Shown here one piece after another: positions 34,302-43,858 of a stretch of DNA of 64,000 nt. Positions within the stretch are counted from its first letter, which is position 1; every line of letters begins with the position of its first letter. The DNA comes from an uncultured Acetatifactor sp. (lineage in GTDB: Bacteria; Bacillota; Clostridia; Lachnospirales; Lachnospiraceae), in the NCBI GenBank assembly GCA_910584375.1, contig CAJUAH010000016.1, positions 23,916 through 87,915 on the forward strand, written 5' to 3'. The notes beneath the pieces are model-generated. The model saw only the letters and a list, made by a program, of their open reading frames with translations, had not been told where the DNA came from and made no database searches. Both the position numbers and the translations under genes were made by a program.

Positions 34302-34739
34302 ATGAATAATGCAAAGCCGGAAGGAATGAGACGCTTTAACCATCTGCTGGGAGAACTGGACGCCACCTACCACGATATCGCATTGAAATTCGGCCTGTCC
34401 GACAGCGCCATGTATATTCTGTACACTCTCTGCGATGAGGGAGCAGACTGCCCGCTGTCAGAAATATGCCGCCGCTGCGGCCTGAGCAAGCAGACGGTGA
34501 ACTCCGCCATACGCAAGCTGGAGACGGAAGGAATACTCTATCTGCAAAAGGCGGGCTCCAGGGGTAAGATCGTATGTATGACAGAGGCGGGAAGGGAGCT
34601 GGCAGCTCGTACCGCCATGCGGCTTTTAAACGCTGAAAATGCGATACTGGCATCCTGGCCGCCGCAGGATGTGAAAAAATATTTGGATCTGACCGAGCGA
34701 TTTCTAAACGATATCCGGGAAAGGGCAACCTGTCTATAG
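34302..34739 (+). CDS. MarR-family transcriptional regulator
   Basis: 145 residues with a winged helix-turn-helix: LSEICRRCGLSKQTVNSAIRK is the recognition unit, followed by the wing QKAGSRGKIVCMTEAGRELA. The ATG at 34302 follows a GGGGGGAAAG site and is preferred to an upstream ATG. The promoter carries two inverted operator copies, and a MATE exporter follows 77 bases later, a typical drug-responsive repressor/pump pair. Confidence 0.9.
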   Translation: MNNAKPEGMRRFNHLLGELDATYHDIALKFGLSDSAMYILYTLCDEGADCPLSEICRRCGLSKQTVNSAIRKLETEGILYLQKAGSRGKIVCMTEAGRELAARTAMRLLNAENAILASWPPQDVKKYLDLTERFLNDIRERATCL

Positions 34740-34816
34740 AGAATACAAACTGCAGAAAATACGAACTATAAAGAGTACAGATGCCGCCAGGCGGCATCAG
34801 GGAGGTTAGATTAACA

Positions 34817-36142
34817 ATGATACAACTGTCCGATCACTTTGATTATAAGCGCCTGCTGCGCTACACTTTTCCCTCGGTGATCATGCTGATATTTACTTCC
34901 GTCTACGGCGTGGTGGACGGTTTCTTCGTATCCAATTTTGTGGGCAAGACGCCCTTTGCCGCTGTGAATTTCATTATGCCCCTGTTGATGATACTGGGCT
35001 GCGTCGGTTTTATGTTCGGCACCGGGGGCAGCGCCCTGATCGCCAAGACGCTGGGAGAAGGCAAATGCGAAAAGGCCAATGAGCTGTTCACCATGACCGT
35101 CTGTGTGTCGGCGCTATGCGGTCTGGCGCTGGCTGTAAGCGGCTTTGCCCTGCTGCGTCCCATAGCCATGCTGATGGGGGCTGAAAGGCAGCTGTTGGAA
35201 GACAGCATTCTCTACGGTCGGATCATATTGCCCGCGCTACCTTTTTTTATACTGCAGTATGAGTTCCAATGTCTTTTTGCCACTGCCGGAAAGCCCAAGC
35301 TGGGACTGGGCATCACCGTGGCGGCAGGCGTCACCAATATGGTGCTGGACGCCCTGTTCGTGGCCGCTTTTTCCTGGGGGCTTGCGGGGGCCGCTGCGGC
35401 GACGGCTTTCAGCCAGCTCGTAGGTGGAGTGATCCCGCTGCTCTATTTCGCTCATAAGAACGGCAGTCTTCTGCGGTTCACGCGATATAAATTTGACGGC
35501 GGCGCTCTGCGAAAGACCTGCACCAACGGCGCGTCCGAACTGATGAGCAATATCTCCATGTCCGTCGTCAGTATGCTTTACAATCTGCAACTGATGAAAT
35601 ACGCCGGGGCGGACGGCATTGCCGCTTATGGCGTGCTGATGTATGTGAGCATGATCTTTCAGGCCGTGTTTATCGGCTACTCGGTAGGAGCGGCCCCGGT
35701 GATCGGCTACCATTACGGGGCGCAGAATCATGAAGAGTTGAAGAGTCTGCTCAGAAAGAGCCTGATTCTGATCGGAATATTTTCCGTTTCCATGTTTGCC
35801 GCGGGGGAGGCTCTTGGCAGGCCCCTGTCCCTGCTCTTTGTGGGATATGACGCCGGGCTGCTGGACATGACCGTCCACGCCTTTGTCATATTCTCCTTTT
35901 CCTTTCTGCTGTCCGGGCTGACCATCCTGGGGTCTTCATTCTTCACGGCCTTAAGCGACGGATTGACCTCAGCGATGATCGCCTTTCTGCGTACGCTGGT
36001 GTTCCAGATTGCCGCCGTCTGTATCCTGCCGATCTTCTGGGAACTGGACGGTATCTGGTTCTCCATCATCGTGGCAGAGGTATTGGCGGCGCTGGTAACG
36101 GTTCTGTTCCTCTGGGGAAAGCGGAAAAAGTACCGCTACTGA
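34817..36142 (+). CDS. MATE family efflux transporter (MarR-linked)
   Basis: 441 residues, about 12 membrane helices in two related halves (FPSVIMLIFTSVYGVVDGFF and TNGASELMSNISMSVVSMLY). It is distinct from the MATE at 13561. The start at 34817 has GGAGG upstream. It is co-transcribed with the MarR regulator and probably expelled compounds act as inducers; substrate unknown. Confidence 0.92.
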   Translation: MIQLSDHFDYKRLLRYTFPSVIMLIFTSVYGVVDGFFVSNFVGKTPFAAVNFIMPLLMILGCVGFMFGTGGSALIAKTLGEGKCEKANELFTMTVCVSALCGLALAVSGFALLRPIAMLMGAERQLLEDSILYGRIILPALPFFILQYEFQCLFATAGKPKLGLGITVAAGVTNMVLDALFVAAFSWGLAGAAAATAFSQLVGGVIPLLYFAHKNGSLLRFTRYKFDGGALRKTCTNGASELMSNISMSVVSMLYNLQLMKYAGADGIAAYGVLMYVSMIFQAVFIGYSVGAAPVIGYHYGAQNHEELKSLLRKSLILIGIFSVSMFAAGEALGRPLSLLFVGYDAGLLDMTVHAFVIFSFSFLLSGLTILGSSFFTALSDGLTSAMIAFLRTLVFQIAAVCILPIFWELDGIWFSIIVAEVLAALVTVLFLWGKRKKYRY

Positions 36143-36194
36143 CATGCGGCTCCCGTACCGGAGCAGACCGCTGTCTCAGGCAGGCCAGGCACGG

Positions 36195-37037
36195 TTATGG
36201 CCGTCTGCCCAACTGCCAGAAGGCCACGGCGCTGGCGGCCGCCACATTCAGGGAATCCACGCCGCGGGACATGGGAATCCGCACGGTAAAGTCGCAGTCC
36301 TCGATGGTATCCGCCGCCAGACCGTCCCCTTCGGTTCCCAGCACGATAGCCAGACGCCCCGGCTGCTGCAGGCAGGGATCCGCCAGAGAAATGGAATCCT
36401 CCCGCAGGGCCATGGCGGCGGTCTGAAAGCCCAGTCCGCGGAGCCGCCCGCCTATCCCGCTCTTTTGATTGCCGTCGCCTTCTTCTGCCGGTTCCAGAAA
36501 GGTCCAGGGGATCTGAAACACTGTCCCCATGCTGACCCTGACGGCTCTGCGGTACAGGGGATCGCTGCTGCCGTGGGTCAGCAGTATGCCGTCCATATCG
36601 AGGGCCGCAGCGCTGCGAAAAATCGCCCCCACATTGGTGGGATTCATCACATTTTCCAGCACCGCGATACGGCCCGCGTCCCGGCAGACCTGTTCCACAG
36701 TGGGCAATTCTTTCCTGTACATGGCGCAGAGCATCCCTCTGGTCAGCGCGTATCCCGTGATCTGCTCCAGCACCTCCCGCCGGGCCGTATAGACAGGGAT
36801 ACCGGGGCATCGAGCAATCAGTTCCCTGCCTGGGACGCCCTCTGCCAGGCTCTTCTCCAGCAACATGGAATAAGGCCGATACCCGGCGTCTAAGGCCCTG
36901 TGGATCACCATGGGACTCTCTGCGATAAACAGGCCCTCCCGGGGTTCAAAATAATGGGCAAGCTGCCCTTCCGAAAGTCTGGCATAGATATCCAGTTCCG
37001 GTATTTTGATGTCATTGATCTGGATAATTTCAGCCAT
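36195..37037 (-). CDS. SpoU/TrmH-family RNA methyltransferase
   Basis: 280 residues. The N-terminal ~100 residues form a substrate-binding-like domain; the SPOUT domain carries the three family motifs: NVMNPTNVGAIFRSAAAL, VLGTEGDGL and IPMSRGVDSLNVAAASAVAF. It methylates the 2'-OH of a ribose in rRNA or tRNA; the exact site cannot be inferred. It lies 21 bases after the YqeY-type gene on the same strand. Confidence 0.9.
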   Translation of the reverse strand: MAEIIQINDIKIPELDIYARLSEGQLAHYFEPREGLFIAESPMVIHRALDAGYRPYSMLLEKSLAEGVPGRELIARCPGIPVYTARREVLEQITGYALTRGMLCAMYRKELPTVEQVCRDAGRIAVLENVMNPTNVGAIFRSAAALDMDGILLTHGSSDPLYRRAVRVSMGTVFQIPWTFLEPAEEGDGNQKSGIGGRLRGLGFQTAAMALREDSISLADPCLQQPGRLAIVLGTEGDGLAADTIEDCDFTVRIPMSRGVDSLNVAAASAVAFWQLGRRP

Positions 37038-37058
37038 ATATTCTCCTCAGTTATAAGT

Positions 37059-37496
37059 CTACTGGCAGAGTTTCGCCACGGCCTGATTGATTACGCTGCC
37101 CTCCGCCTTGCCCTTCAGCTCCGGCATGACCGTCTTCATAACCAGGCCCTTGTTCTTCCGGGCCAGCAAATCGGCATATTTTTCTGTCAGGAATGCCTCC
37201 ACCTCCTGGGCGGACATCATTTTCGGCGCGTATTCCTGGAAGATATCATATCTGGCCTGGTACTCCCCGCGCAGATCTTCCCGGGAGGCAGGACAGGTGT
37301 CCAGCTGCTCCTTCACGGTCTTGATCTCCTTGAGAATGACCCTGTCCACGATCTCCTCCGTGATATTGTCCCGGGTTCCCTCGTCGATGGCCACCTTTTT
37401 GGCGGCGGATACCAATGTGGAGATGGCGTCCTTACGCACTTTATTCCGCTCTTTCATGGCGGCGATCATGTCCTTCTGTAATTGTTCAAACTGCAT
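37059..37496 (-). CDS. GatB/YqeY domain protein
   Basis: 145 residues of the YqeY family, related to the tail domain of the GatB subunit of Glu-tRNA amidotransferase and often found near rpsU. Signatures include MKERNKVRKDAISTLVSAAK and the C-terminal VMPELKGKAEGSVINQAVAK. Function unresolved; tRNA binding is presumed. Co-directional with the SpoU methyltransferase. Confidence 0.9.
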   Translation of the reverse strand: MQFEQLQKDMIAAMKERNKVRKDAISTLVSAAKKVAIDEGTRDNITEEIVDRVILKEIKTVKEQLDTCPASREDLRGEYQARYDIFQEYAPKMMSAQEVEAFLTEKYADLLARKNKGLVMKTVMPELKGKAEGSVINQAVAKLCQ

Positions 37497-37723
37497 TATA
37501 TTGTCCTCACTTTCCGGGATCGTCCCTTTTTCAACTGACTAATATATACCACCGACAGGGAGTAAATGCAAGTGTTTTATTGCAGGCTTTCCACTGGAAA
37601 AAGGCCGGGCGCTATGTTATACTGTTACCGTACTTCCGGGGGCGAAACACTGAATGAATCAAAAAAGCAGCCAGGGCATTCTAAGCAGGCCATCGGCATC
37701 CCTGGGATAAGCGGGGATTATTT

Positions 37724-38491
37724 ATGAGAAAAAAGAGTAGACGGATCCGGTTTTTATCGGGAATCATAATTATTTTGCTGTGGGGCGGTCTGGAGCCGGT
37801 TCTCCTTTGCGATGCCGCTTTTCCGTTCCATATCTCCTGCCCGGCGCCGGACGGCCCGGTGCTGCGCACCCTCCCCTATTACCCGCCCTATCATGGGATT
37901 TTTGCCCACAGGCGGCATTTTCTCTGCGGGAAGGAACCGCTTTCGGCCCAGGAGATACAGGTACGCGGGGCGGGACAGATTCCTCCGGTTGAAACCGTTG
38001 GGGAAGTGGACTCCCGCTATGTGGAGCGCTGCGAGAATGCGCTGTCCCTGCTCCCCGCGCAGCTTGGCTATCTGTTCATGGACTACGGCTGGCATTTCTA
38101 CGTGACGGCGCAGGATATCGCGCAGACTGAGTTTGACGGCCAGTACGCCTCCGTCAAGGGCGTTACGGATGTGCAGAGCCTGTATATCAAGGTGGAAAAC
38201 CGGGACAACGCCACCGACTCCTCCACCGTTCTCCATGAGTTTGGACATTTTCTGGATTACTGCTGTAATTTTCCCAGCGAGAGGGAGCATTTTATCTCCG
38301 TCATGGAGCAGGAACTGGAGGCTGCCGAAGGTATGGGAGTGCGCTGCGATCCCCCGAACAATGAAGAGTATTTTGCGGAGAGCTTTTTATGGTATCTGAC
38401 CGATCCGCAGCAGATGGAAGACGCCGTCCCGCTGACCTGTGACTTTATCCGTCAATGCCTGACGGAAACCGTCTACCATATCCATGAGTAA
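37724..38491 (+). CDS. Secreted lethal-factor-like zinc metallopeptidase
   Basis: 255 residues. A basic N-terminus followed by a hydrophobic segment (FLSGIIIILLWGGLEPVLL) is a signal peptide or anchor. The domain from about residue 100 carries VLHEFGHFLDY, a gluzincin HExxH site, and downstream NNEEYFAESFLWYL, supplying the third ligand glutamate; this layout matches the anthrax lethal factor N/C-terminal (ATLF) peptidase family found in many Firmicutes. No toxin-delivery partner is nearby, so an envelope or sporulation-related protease is more likely than a toxin. Confidence 0.8.
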   Translation: MRKKSRRIRFLSGIIIILLWGGLEPVLLCDAAFPFHISCPAPDGPVLRTLPYYPPYHGIFAHRRHFLCGKEPLSAQEIQVRGAGQIPPVETVGEVDSRYVERCENALSLLPAQLGYLFMDYGWHFYVTAQDIAQTEFDGQYASVKGVTDVQSLYIKVENRDNATDSSTVLHEFGHFLDYCCNFPSEREHFISVMEQELEAAEGMGVRCDPPNNEEYFAESFLWYLTDPQQMEDAVPLTCDFIRQCLTETVYHIHE

Positions 38492-38599
38492 AATGTCGCT
38501 CTTATATAGCACCCAAAACTGACAATCGCCATATCGCCCTTTTTATTTCCGGGCGTTATGGCGATACGCAGATTCTTTATCTCATTTTTATCTCATTTT

Positions 38600-39874
38600 T
38601 CAGCATTTCTCCAGCGCCTGGGCAATGTCGGCGATCAGGTCTTCCTTGTCCTCCAGGCCGCAGCTCATGCGCACCAGCTCCGCGGGCACCCCGGCCTGGG
38701 CAAGCTGCTCGTCGGTCATCTGGCGGTGGGTGCTGGACGCAGGATTCAGGCAGCAGGTTCGGGCGTCTGCCACATGGGTCTCAATGGCTGCCATCTTCAG
38801 ATTCTTCATAAAGGCGCTGGCCGCCTCCCTGCCTCCCTTCAGTCCAAAGGAGACCACGCCGCAGCTGCCGTTCGGCAGATACTTCTGGGCCAGATCATAG
38901 TATTTGTCTCCAGGCAAACCGCAGTAATTCACATAGGTCACCTTGGGATGGGCGGCCAGAAATTCCGCCACGGCCTGGCCGTTCTCGCAGTGACGTTGCA
39001 TACGCACATGCAGGCTCTCCAGGCCCAGATTCAGGATAAAGGCGTTCTGAGGGCTCTGGATGGAACCCAGATCCCGCATCAGCTGGGCAGTACACTTGGT
39101 GATAAAAGCGCCGCCCTGGCCGAACTTCTCCGCATAGGTGACGCCGTGATAGCTCTCGTCGGGCGTACACAGTCCGGGATACTTGTCCGCATGGGCCATC
39201 CAGTCAAATCGCCCGCTGTCCACGATACAGCCGCCTACAGCCGCGCCGTGACCGTCCATGTACTTGGTGGTGGAATGGGTCACAATATCCGCCCCCCACG
39301 CAAAGGGACGGCAGTTGACGGGAGTGGCAAAGGTATTGTCTATGACCAGGGGCACGCCGTGGCTGTGGGCGCAGCGGGCAAATTTCTCGATATCCAGCAC
39401 CGTCAGCGCCGGGTTGGCGATGGTCTCGCCGAACATTACTTTGGTATTGGGCAAAAAGGCCGCGTTTAACTCCTCCTCGGAGGCGTCCGGATCCACAAAG
39501 GTAACGTCTATGCCCATCCTCTTCATCGTAACGGAGATCAGATTGTAGGAGCCGCCATAGATACTGCTGGAGGATACGATGTGATCCCCCGCGCCGCATA
39601 TGTTGAACAGGGCGTAAAAGGTAGCCGCCTGTCCGCTGCTGGTGAGCATGGCCGCCGTACCGCCCTCCATCTGGCAGATCTTGGCCGCCACAAAGTCGTT
39701 GGTGGGATTCTGGAGACGGGTATAAAAATAGCCGCTGGCCTCTAAGTCAAAGAGTTTGCCCATATCCTCGCTGGTGTCATACTTGAAAGTGGTGCTCTGT
39801 ACAATGGGGATCTGGCGGGGCTGTCCGTTTCCGGGCGTATATCCCCCCTGCACGCAGATACTGTTGATGTTCAT
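38600..39874 (-). CDS. metY: O-acetylhomoserine sulfhydrylase
   Basis: 424 residues of the Cys/Met PLP-dependent family, making homocysteine from O-acetylhomoserine and sulfide. The opening SICVQGGYTPGNGQPRQIPI, with VQSTTFKYDTSEDM, is typical of MetY, and the PLP lysine lies in HSTTKYMDGHG. Length fits MetY rather than MetB (about 380). Single gene behind a leader with a small palindrome at 39907-39922; I see no SAM riboswitch in the 62-base upstream gap. Confidence 0.93.
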   Translation of the reverse strand: MNINSICVQGGYTPGNGQPRQIPIVQSTTFKYDTSEDMGKLFDLEASGYFYTRLQNPTNDFVAAKICQMEGGTAAMLTSSGQAATFYALFNICGAGDHIVSSSSIYGGSYNLISVTMKRMGIDVTFVDPDASEEELNAAFLPNTKVMFGETIANPALTVLDIEKFARCAHSHGVPLVIDNTFATPVNCRPFAWGADIVTHSTTKYMDGHGAAVGGCIVDSGRFDWMAHADKYPGLCTPDESYHGVTYAEKFGQGGAFITKCTAQLMRDLGSIQSPQNAFILNLGLESLHVRMQRHCENGQAVAEFLAAHPKVTYVNYCGLPGDKYYDLAQKYLPNGSCGVVSFGLKGGREAASAFMKNLKMAAIETHVADARTCCLNPASSTHRQMTDEQLAQAGVPAELVRMSCGLEDKEDLIADIAQALEKC

Positions 39875-39906
39875 TGATTGTTCCTCCTTAGTCGGTATTT
39901 ATTTTC

Positions 39907-39922
39907 ATGCGCTTTGGCGCAT
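39907..39922. repeat. Solo small hairpin related to the dispersed repeat
   Basis: ATGCGC tttg GCGCAT, a 6-bp perfect stem with a 4-base loop, matching the small hairpin of the repeats at 3017 and 41229 but lacking the larger hairpin. Confidence 0.45.
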
Positions 39923-39936
39923 TTAACGCATTGTAT

Positions 39937-41043
39937 TTATTTCACGATGCCGTTGGCCAGCAACGCCTCTCTCCATACCTTGTAAGACTTGGCCGTCAAA
40001 TGCAGGCCGTCCCGAGCCTGGCTGGAGCTTAAATTGCCCGCTTCATCCGCAAAGAAGGCGTTCAGATCCAGATAAAAGATACTCTCGCTGTCCGCCAGTT
40101 CCGCCAGGGAGGCGTTGCGCTCCCGGATCTCATCGTTGTTGATGCTGGGATGATCGGCGGTATAGGAGGACGTCACCGGCAGTATGGACTGTATCACAAT
40201 ATCCGCGTCCGGCTGTTTCTCCTGCACATGGCTGAGCAGGGAACTGTAGGACGCCAGATAGCTTTTGCGTTTTCCCCCCATATCATTGATTCCCAGCATG
40301 ATGTAGACTGCCTCATACTGCTTTACATCCAGCAGGGCATCCAGTGTGATCCCGCCCATGTCCCTGGACAGGGCCTCGCCCGTCCCCATCCCGGTTATGC
40401 AGAAATAGGTGGCGTTTTTCAGGGATCCGTACATGGAGAGTCCCACCGTCAGGGAGTCCCCGATAAAAAGCACATTGTCATAGTAGCTCTTGTCCACCGC
40501 GGCAAAGCTCCCCACCGACTGGGTGATGTCCAGCTTTACCGGTTCCTCGGCCAGATAATCGTTGGAGGCGTATCCCACGTCGCCGTAATAGTCGATGCGA
40601 TACCATCCCGTCTCGTTGCACTGCCCTGTCACCTTGACCTCCTGGTTACGGTACAGGCCGCCGATGCGTTCCCCGTCTATGGAAGGCTGGTTCCGTACCC
40701 GCAGGGAAGTCTGGGCATACAGGCTCCCCTCCATATCCGTATAAGTATAGGGATCCGGTTCTTCCGTGGGTTCCGGTTCCGCCGCCGGTACATTCTCCGC
40801 CGGTCCTGCCGCGTCCACGGGATCCTGCGCCAGGTCACCCTGTCCGGGCGGCGTTTCCTCCAGTCCTATCTTTTTGGCGGTATAGGTCAAGTCACCGATC
40901 TCCGCGTCCACTGAAGGGGAAAAGAAAAGCAGGAAACACAATACCATCAGCAGGGCAAGAGTGGCAACTGTCAGCGCACCGATCGTCATAGCCAATATAT
41001 GTTTATTGATACGCCAGTTTTTTGTCACCGATCCTTTCGCCAT
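39937..41043 (-). CDS. Membrane-anchored SH3b-SGNH hydrolase
   Basis: 368 residues from the ATG at 41043 (GGAGG upstream). One N-terminal membrane helix is followed by a proline/glutamate-rich linker, an SH3b domain (TSLRVRNQPSIDGERIGGLY through GDVGYASNDYL) and a C-terminal SGNH/GDSL hydrolase with the nucleophile block FIGDSLTVGL and the catalytic DGLHLT. Likely an extracellular esterase acting on cell wall or polysaccharide acyl groups; substrate unknown. Confidence 0.85.
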   Translation of the reverse strand: MAKGSVTKNWRINKHILAMTIGALTVATLALLMVLCFLLFFSPSVDAEIGDLTYTAKKIGLEETPPGQGDLAQDPVDAAGPAENVPAAEPEPTEEPDPYTYTDMEGSLYAQTSLRVRNQPSIDGERIGGLYRNQEVKVTGQCNETGWYRIDYYGDVGYASNDYLAEEPVKLDITQSVGSFAAVDKSYYDNVLFIGDSLTVGLSMYGSLKNATYFCITGMGTGEALSRDMGGITLDALLDVKQYEAVYIMLGINDMGGKRKSYLASYSSLLSHVQEKQPDADIVIQSILPVTSSYTADHPSINNDEIRERNASLAELADSESIFYLDLNAFFADEAGNLSSSQARDGLHLTAKSYKVWREALLANGIVK

Positions 41044-41191
41044 TTTTCCTCCATCCATATGCCGCGGTTCCGCAAAACATCCTGGCATCTGGTTGTTTTA
41101 TTTACAAACTTTGCATCCAAACTTGTCCCTAATTATACTCTTTAACCGGCCGCACTGCAACATCCTTTTGCATGAATCGACCGCATAAAGT

Positions 41192-41246
41192 GAGTAGAAT
41201 GCTCCGCATTCTACTCTTTTGAACAAAATGTGCGCCAATGCGCACA
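41192..41246 (-). repeat. Two-hairpin dispersed repeat, copy B
   Basis: On the minus strand a small hairpin (TGTGCGC / GCGCACA, 41246-41229) is followed after 12 bases containing GTTCAA by a larger 11-bp hairpin (GAGTAGAATGC with complement, 41216-41192). Layout matches copy A at 3017-3070; stem bases differ by paired changes. Confidence 0.7.
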
Positions 41247-41267
41247 CAGTCAATGTATACTGACAAA

Positions 41268-41293
41268 AGGCTGTGCGTCAAAAGGCACAGCCT
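41268..41293 (-). terminator. Terminator of the ABC-class ATPase gene
   Basis: Stem AGGCTGTGC / GCACAGCCT (41285-41293 with 41268-41276), followed by TTT in leftward RNA, 10 bases after the stop. Confidence 0.75.
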
Positions 41294-41302
41294 GATATCT
41301 CG

Positions 41303-43012
41303 CTAGATCCGCACCAGTTCCCGGCAGCGGTTTAACGCCGCGTACAGCTCCTGACGCCGGGGCATGGCCAGATTGCCGGGCAGGCTCTCCCGCCCCGGAC
41401 AGAAAGCGGCAAAACCCTGTTTTTCTATCTCTTCATATAATGCCTCCACCGCCTGCCCCACGGTCTTATGCCCGTCAAAGCAGCGGCATTTCATGTATTT
41501 CAGCATATGGGACAGAGCTGTCAACTGCTCGCTGTCCGCCAGCTGTTCCACATAGCGCATGTCCACCGTCTCCCGGTTGATGGAAAAGCCGTCCAGCCCC
41601 ATGGTCTTCATCTTGATCCGGTCGTCCCTGGCAAAAGCCTGATCCGCCTTGACCACCCGGTGGAAATCCGGTTTCTCTGCCTCCGGAGCACTGCCCAGCG
41701 TATACGGGAACTGCTCGGCCTCCTTTTTGGCCAGGGCCGTGATCTCCACCGGGCAATACCGGTTCATCTGCAATATGCAGTCCGCCTTGTGGAAATAAGA
41801 GCCGCAGCTGCCCGCCACCAGCACCGTGGAGATGCTGTATTCCTCATACAGCTCCCGCACCCGGTCGATAAAGGGGATGATCGGCTCCATATCCCGGCTG
41901 ACCACCCGCTGCATCAGCTCATCCCGGATCATGAAGTTGGTGGCGCTGGTGTCCTCATCGATCAGGAATACCTTCGCCCCCATCTCTATGGCCTCCACCG
42001 TGGCCGCCGCCTGGGAGGTGCTGCCGCTGGCGTCCTCGGTATAAAAATGGTTCGTGTCCTTTCCTCCCGGCAGATTGCGGATAAACATGGAGATATCCAC
42101 CTGCTGGATGCTCCTGCCGTCCTCCGCCCGCAGTTTCATGGCGCTGCCGTCGGTGATCACATACTCTCTGCCGTCCCCGGCGATATGGTCATAGACGCCC
42201 TTTTCCAGCGCCTCCAGCAGCGTGGATTTGCCGTGATAGCCTCCGCCCACGATCAGCGTCACGCCCCTGCGGATTCCCATGCCCCGCAGCGTTCCTCTGT
42301 GGGGGAGCTGCAACGTCACCGCCATCTCCTGGGGGCTGGCAAAGGCCACCGCGTCTTTCATGGGCTGGGAGGAAACCCCCGATCTGCGGGGCAGTATGGC
42401 CCCGTCCGCCACAAAAGCCACCAGTTCCCTCTCCTTTAGCTGCTGCCGGATATAGAGCTGGTCGTCCGCCAGATCCAGCACCTTTTGCAGGCTCTCTTTC
42501 GGACAGGAGGCCGCCAGCAGGGTCTGCCTTACGCACACCGGCAGAAAATCAAACAGTATTTTGATCAGCTCCCCCGAGTTGATGGTTCGCCCGTTGGCCG
42601 GAAAACCGATCTCCATGCGAACCGTCACCCGGCCGTCCGCGGGATCCACCGAACAGGCGCTACGCTCCAATATCTCCTGCCCCGGCTGGCTGATGCCCAG
42701 CAGGCCGCTTTTGCCCGAGCCTTTGGCCCTGAAAGAGTACTCCCGGATCTTGGCCGCCATGCGCCGCAGCAGATAGTCCTGAAAGGCAATTCGCCTGTGT
42801 TTTTGCGCATAGCAGTCCCCCGCAAATCCCGCCACTTTCCCCGGCACGATCAGGCTCACCTTGGAGGGCGCCGCAAAGGGATCCCCCTGCACATGGTCGA
42901 TGGACAGCACGTACTGCTGGAACTGATACTGCCCCCGGGTGTCCTTGTAGGCCGGGTAGCTCCTGTGGTCGATCTGCCTTAATAATGTCTGTAATTCTGC
43001 CGCTGATTTCAT
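41303..43012 (-). CDS. Predicted ABC-class P-loop ATPase
   Basis: 569 residues, the usual length of the soluble ABC_ATPase family (PF09818 type), which has no membrane partner and no assigned role. Walker A reads VGGGYHGKSTLLEAL and Walker B VFLIDEDTSATNFM; the segment GSTSQAAATVEAIEMGAK between them stands where the ABC signature helix is expected. No membrane segments. A nucleic-acid-related or ribosome-related role is often guessed but unproven. Single gene with its own terminator. Confidence 0.85.
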   Translation of the reverse strand: MKSAAELQTLLRQIDHRSYPAYKDTRGQYQFQQYVLSIDHVQGDPFAAPSKVSLIVPGKVAGFAGDCYAQKHRRIAFQDYLLRRMAAKIREYSFRAKGSGKSGLLGISQPGQEILERSACSVDPADGRVTVRMEIGFPANGRTINSGELIKILFDFLPVCVRQTLLAASCPKESLQKVLDLADDQLYIRQQLKERELVAFVADGAILPRRSGVSSQPMKDAVAFASPQEMAVTLQLPHRGTLRGMGIRRGVTLIVGGGYHGKSTLLEALEKGVYDHIAGDGREYVITDGSAMKLRAEDGRSIQQVDISMFIRNLPGGKDTNHFYTEDASGSTSQAAATVEAIEMGAKVFLIDEDTSATNFMIRDELMQRVVSRDMEPIIPFIDRVRELYEEYSISTVLVAGSCGSYFHKADCILQMNRYCPVEITALAKKEAEQFPYTLGSAPEAEKPDFHRVVKADQAFARDDRIKMKTMGLDGFSINRETVDMRYVEQLADSEQLTALSHMLKYMKCRCFDGHKTVGQAVEALYEEIEKQGFAAFCPGRESLPGNLAMPRRQELYAALNRCRELVRI

Positions 43013-43110
43013 GATATACCTCTTTTCTGTCTGTTCCTGTTACCACGCCGCTGGCCGTATCCGCGCGCTACCAGGATCCCTTTCATGTAAAATTCATATA
43101 CCTTTGCGGT

Positions 43111-43656
43111 TTATTCCCGCCATTCATACTCCACTGCCTGGCAGTTGCCGATGCCGAAAGCCGCAAATTCTTCGTTGGTCATATCGTAAAAATAGGACTG
43201 CACGATCCGGGCAATGCCGTTGTGGGCCACCAGCAGATAGCTTTTTTCCTGAGACTGTGCCTTTAACTCATCCAGCAGATTGTATATCCTCTGGGCCATC
43301 TGCATCATGGATTCGCCATCCCCGTAGCGGTTTACAAACTGGGCCTTCGCCGCCTGGAACGCCGCTCCGTCCCTGGGGGTGGATTCCCAGTCCCCATAGT
43401 TCTGCTCCTTCAGGCGTGGTTCCACCCGCATGGGGATCCCCGTGATCTCATGAATATGCCGGGCGGTTTCGGCCGCACGGATCAACGGGGAGTGCAATAT
43501 CTCATCAATCTTGTACCCTTTTGCCGCAATCAGCCGTCCCAATTCTTCGGCCTGCTCATGTCCCAGCGCCGTCAGCGCCACGTCCGTAATCCCGCATATT
43601 TTGTTTTCCGCATTCCAAACGGTCTGCCCATGCCGGGCAAAATACAGCTTTTTCAT
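43111..43656 (-). CDS. Histidine phosphatase (phosphoglycerate mutase-like) family protein
   Basis: 181 residues. The phospho-histidine motif YFARHGQTVWN opens the protein and the second histidine is in VAHNGIARI; conserved arginines follow. Compact length fits CobC/PhoE-type broad phosphatases rather than glycolytic mutase. Substrate unknown. Confidence 0.88.
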   Translation of the reverse strand: MKKLYFARHGQTVWNAENKICGITDVALTALGHEQAEELGRLIAAKGYKIDEILHSPLIRAAETARHIHEITGIPMRVEPRLKEQNYGDWESTPRDGAAFQAAKAQFVNRYGDGESMMQMAQRIYNLLDELKAQSQEKSYLLVAHNGIARIVQSYFYDMTNEEFAAFGIGNCQAVEYEWRE

Positions 43657-43691
43657 AATGTCCCATACCGTCCTTATCTCCTGGCTATATA

Positions 43692-43743
43692 AAACAGAGC
43701 TGCCGCTCTATAGAGTTGGCTCTATTGTGCAGCAGCTCTGTTT
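43692..43743 (-). terminator. Long hairpin after the Rpn nuclease gene
   Basis: A 12-bp perfect outer stem (43732-43743 with 43692-43703) encloses a smaller CTCTATAGAG-type hairpin; TTTTATAT follows in leftward RNA. Confidence 0.65.
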
Positions 43744-43858
43744 GTGAGTTATATCGTCTGATCTCTACTACTTTTTTGAAAACCAGGCTCCTATTCGCTC
43801 CCCTGTTCTCCGATTTGCTGGCTGAAGAGAGATAAATTCATTCCGAAGTATACACTTA

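Noticed and set aside
39875..39936. SAM riboswitch upstream of metY
   Set aside because: Only 62 bases are available and none of the S-box motifs is visible.
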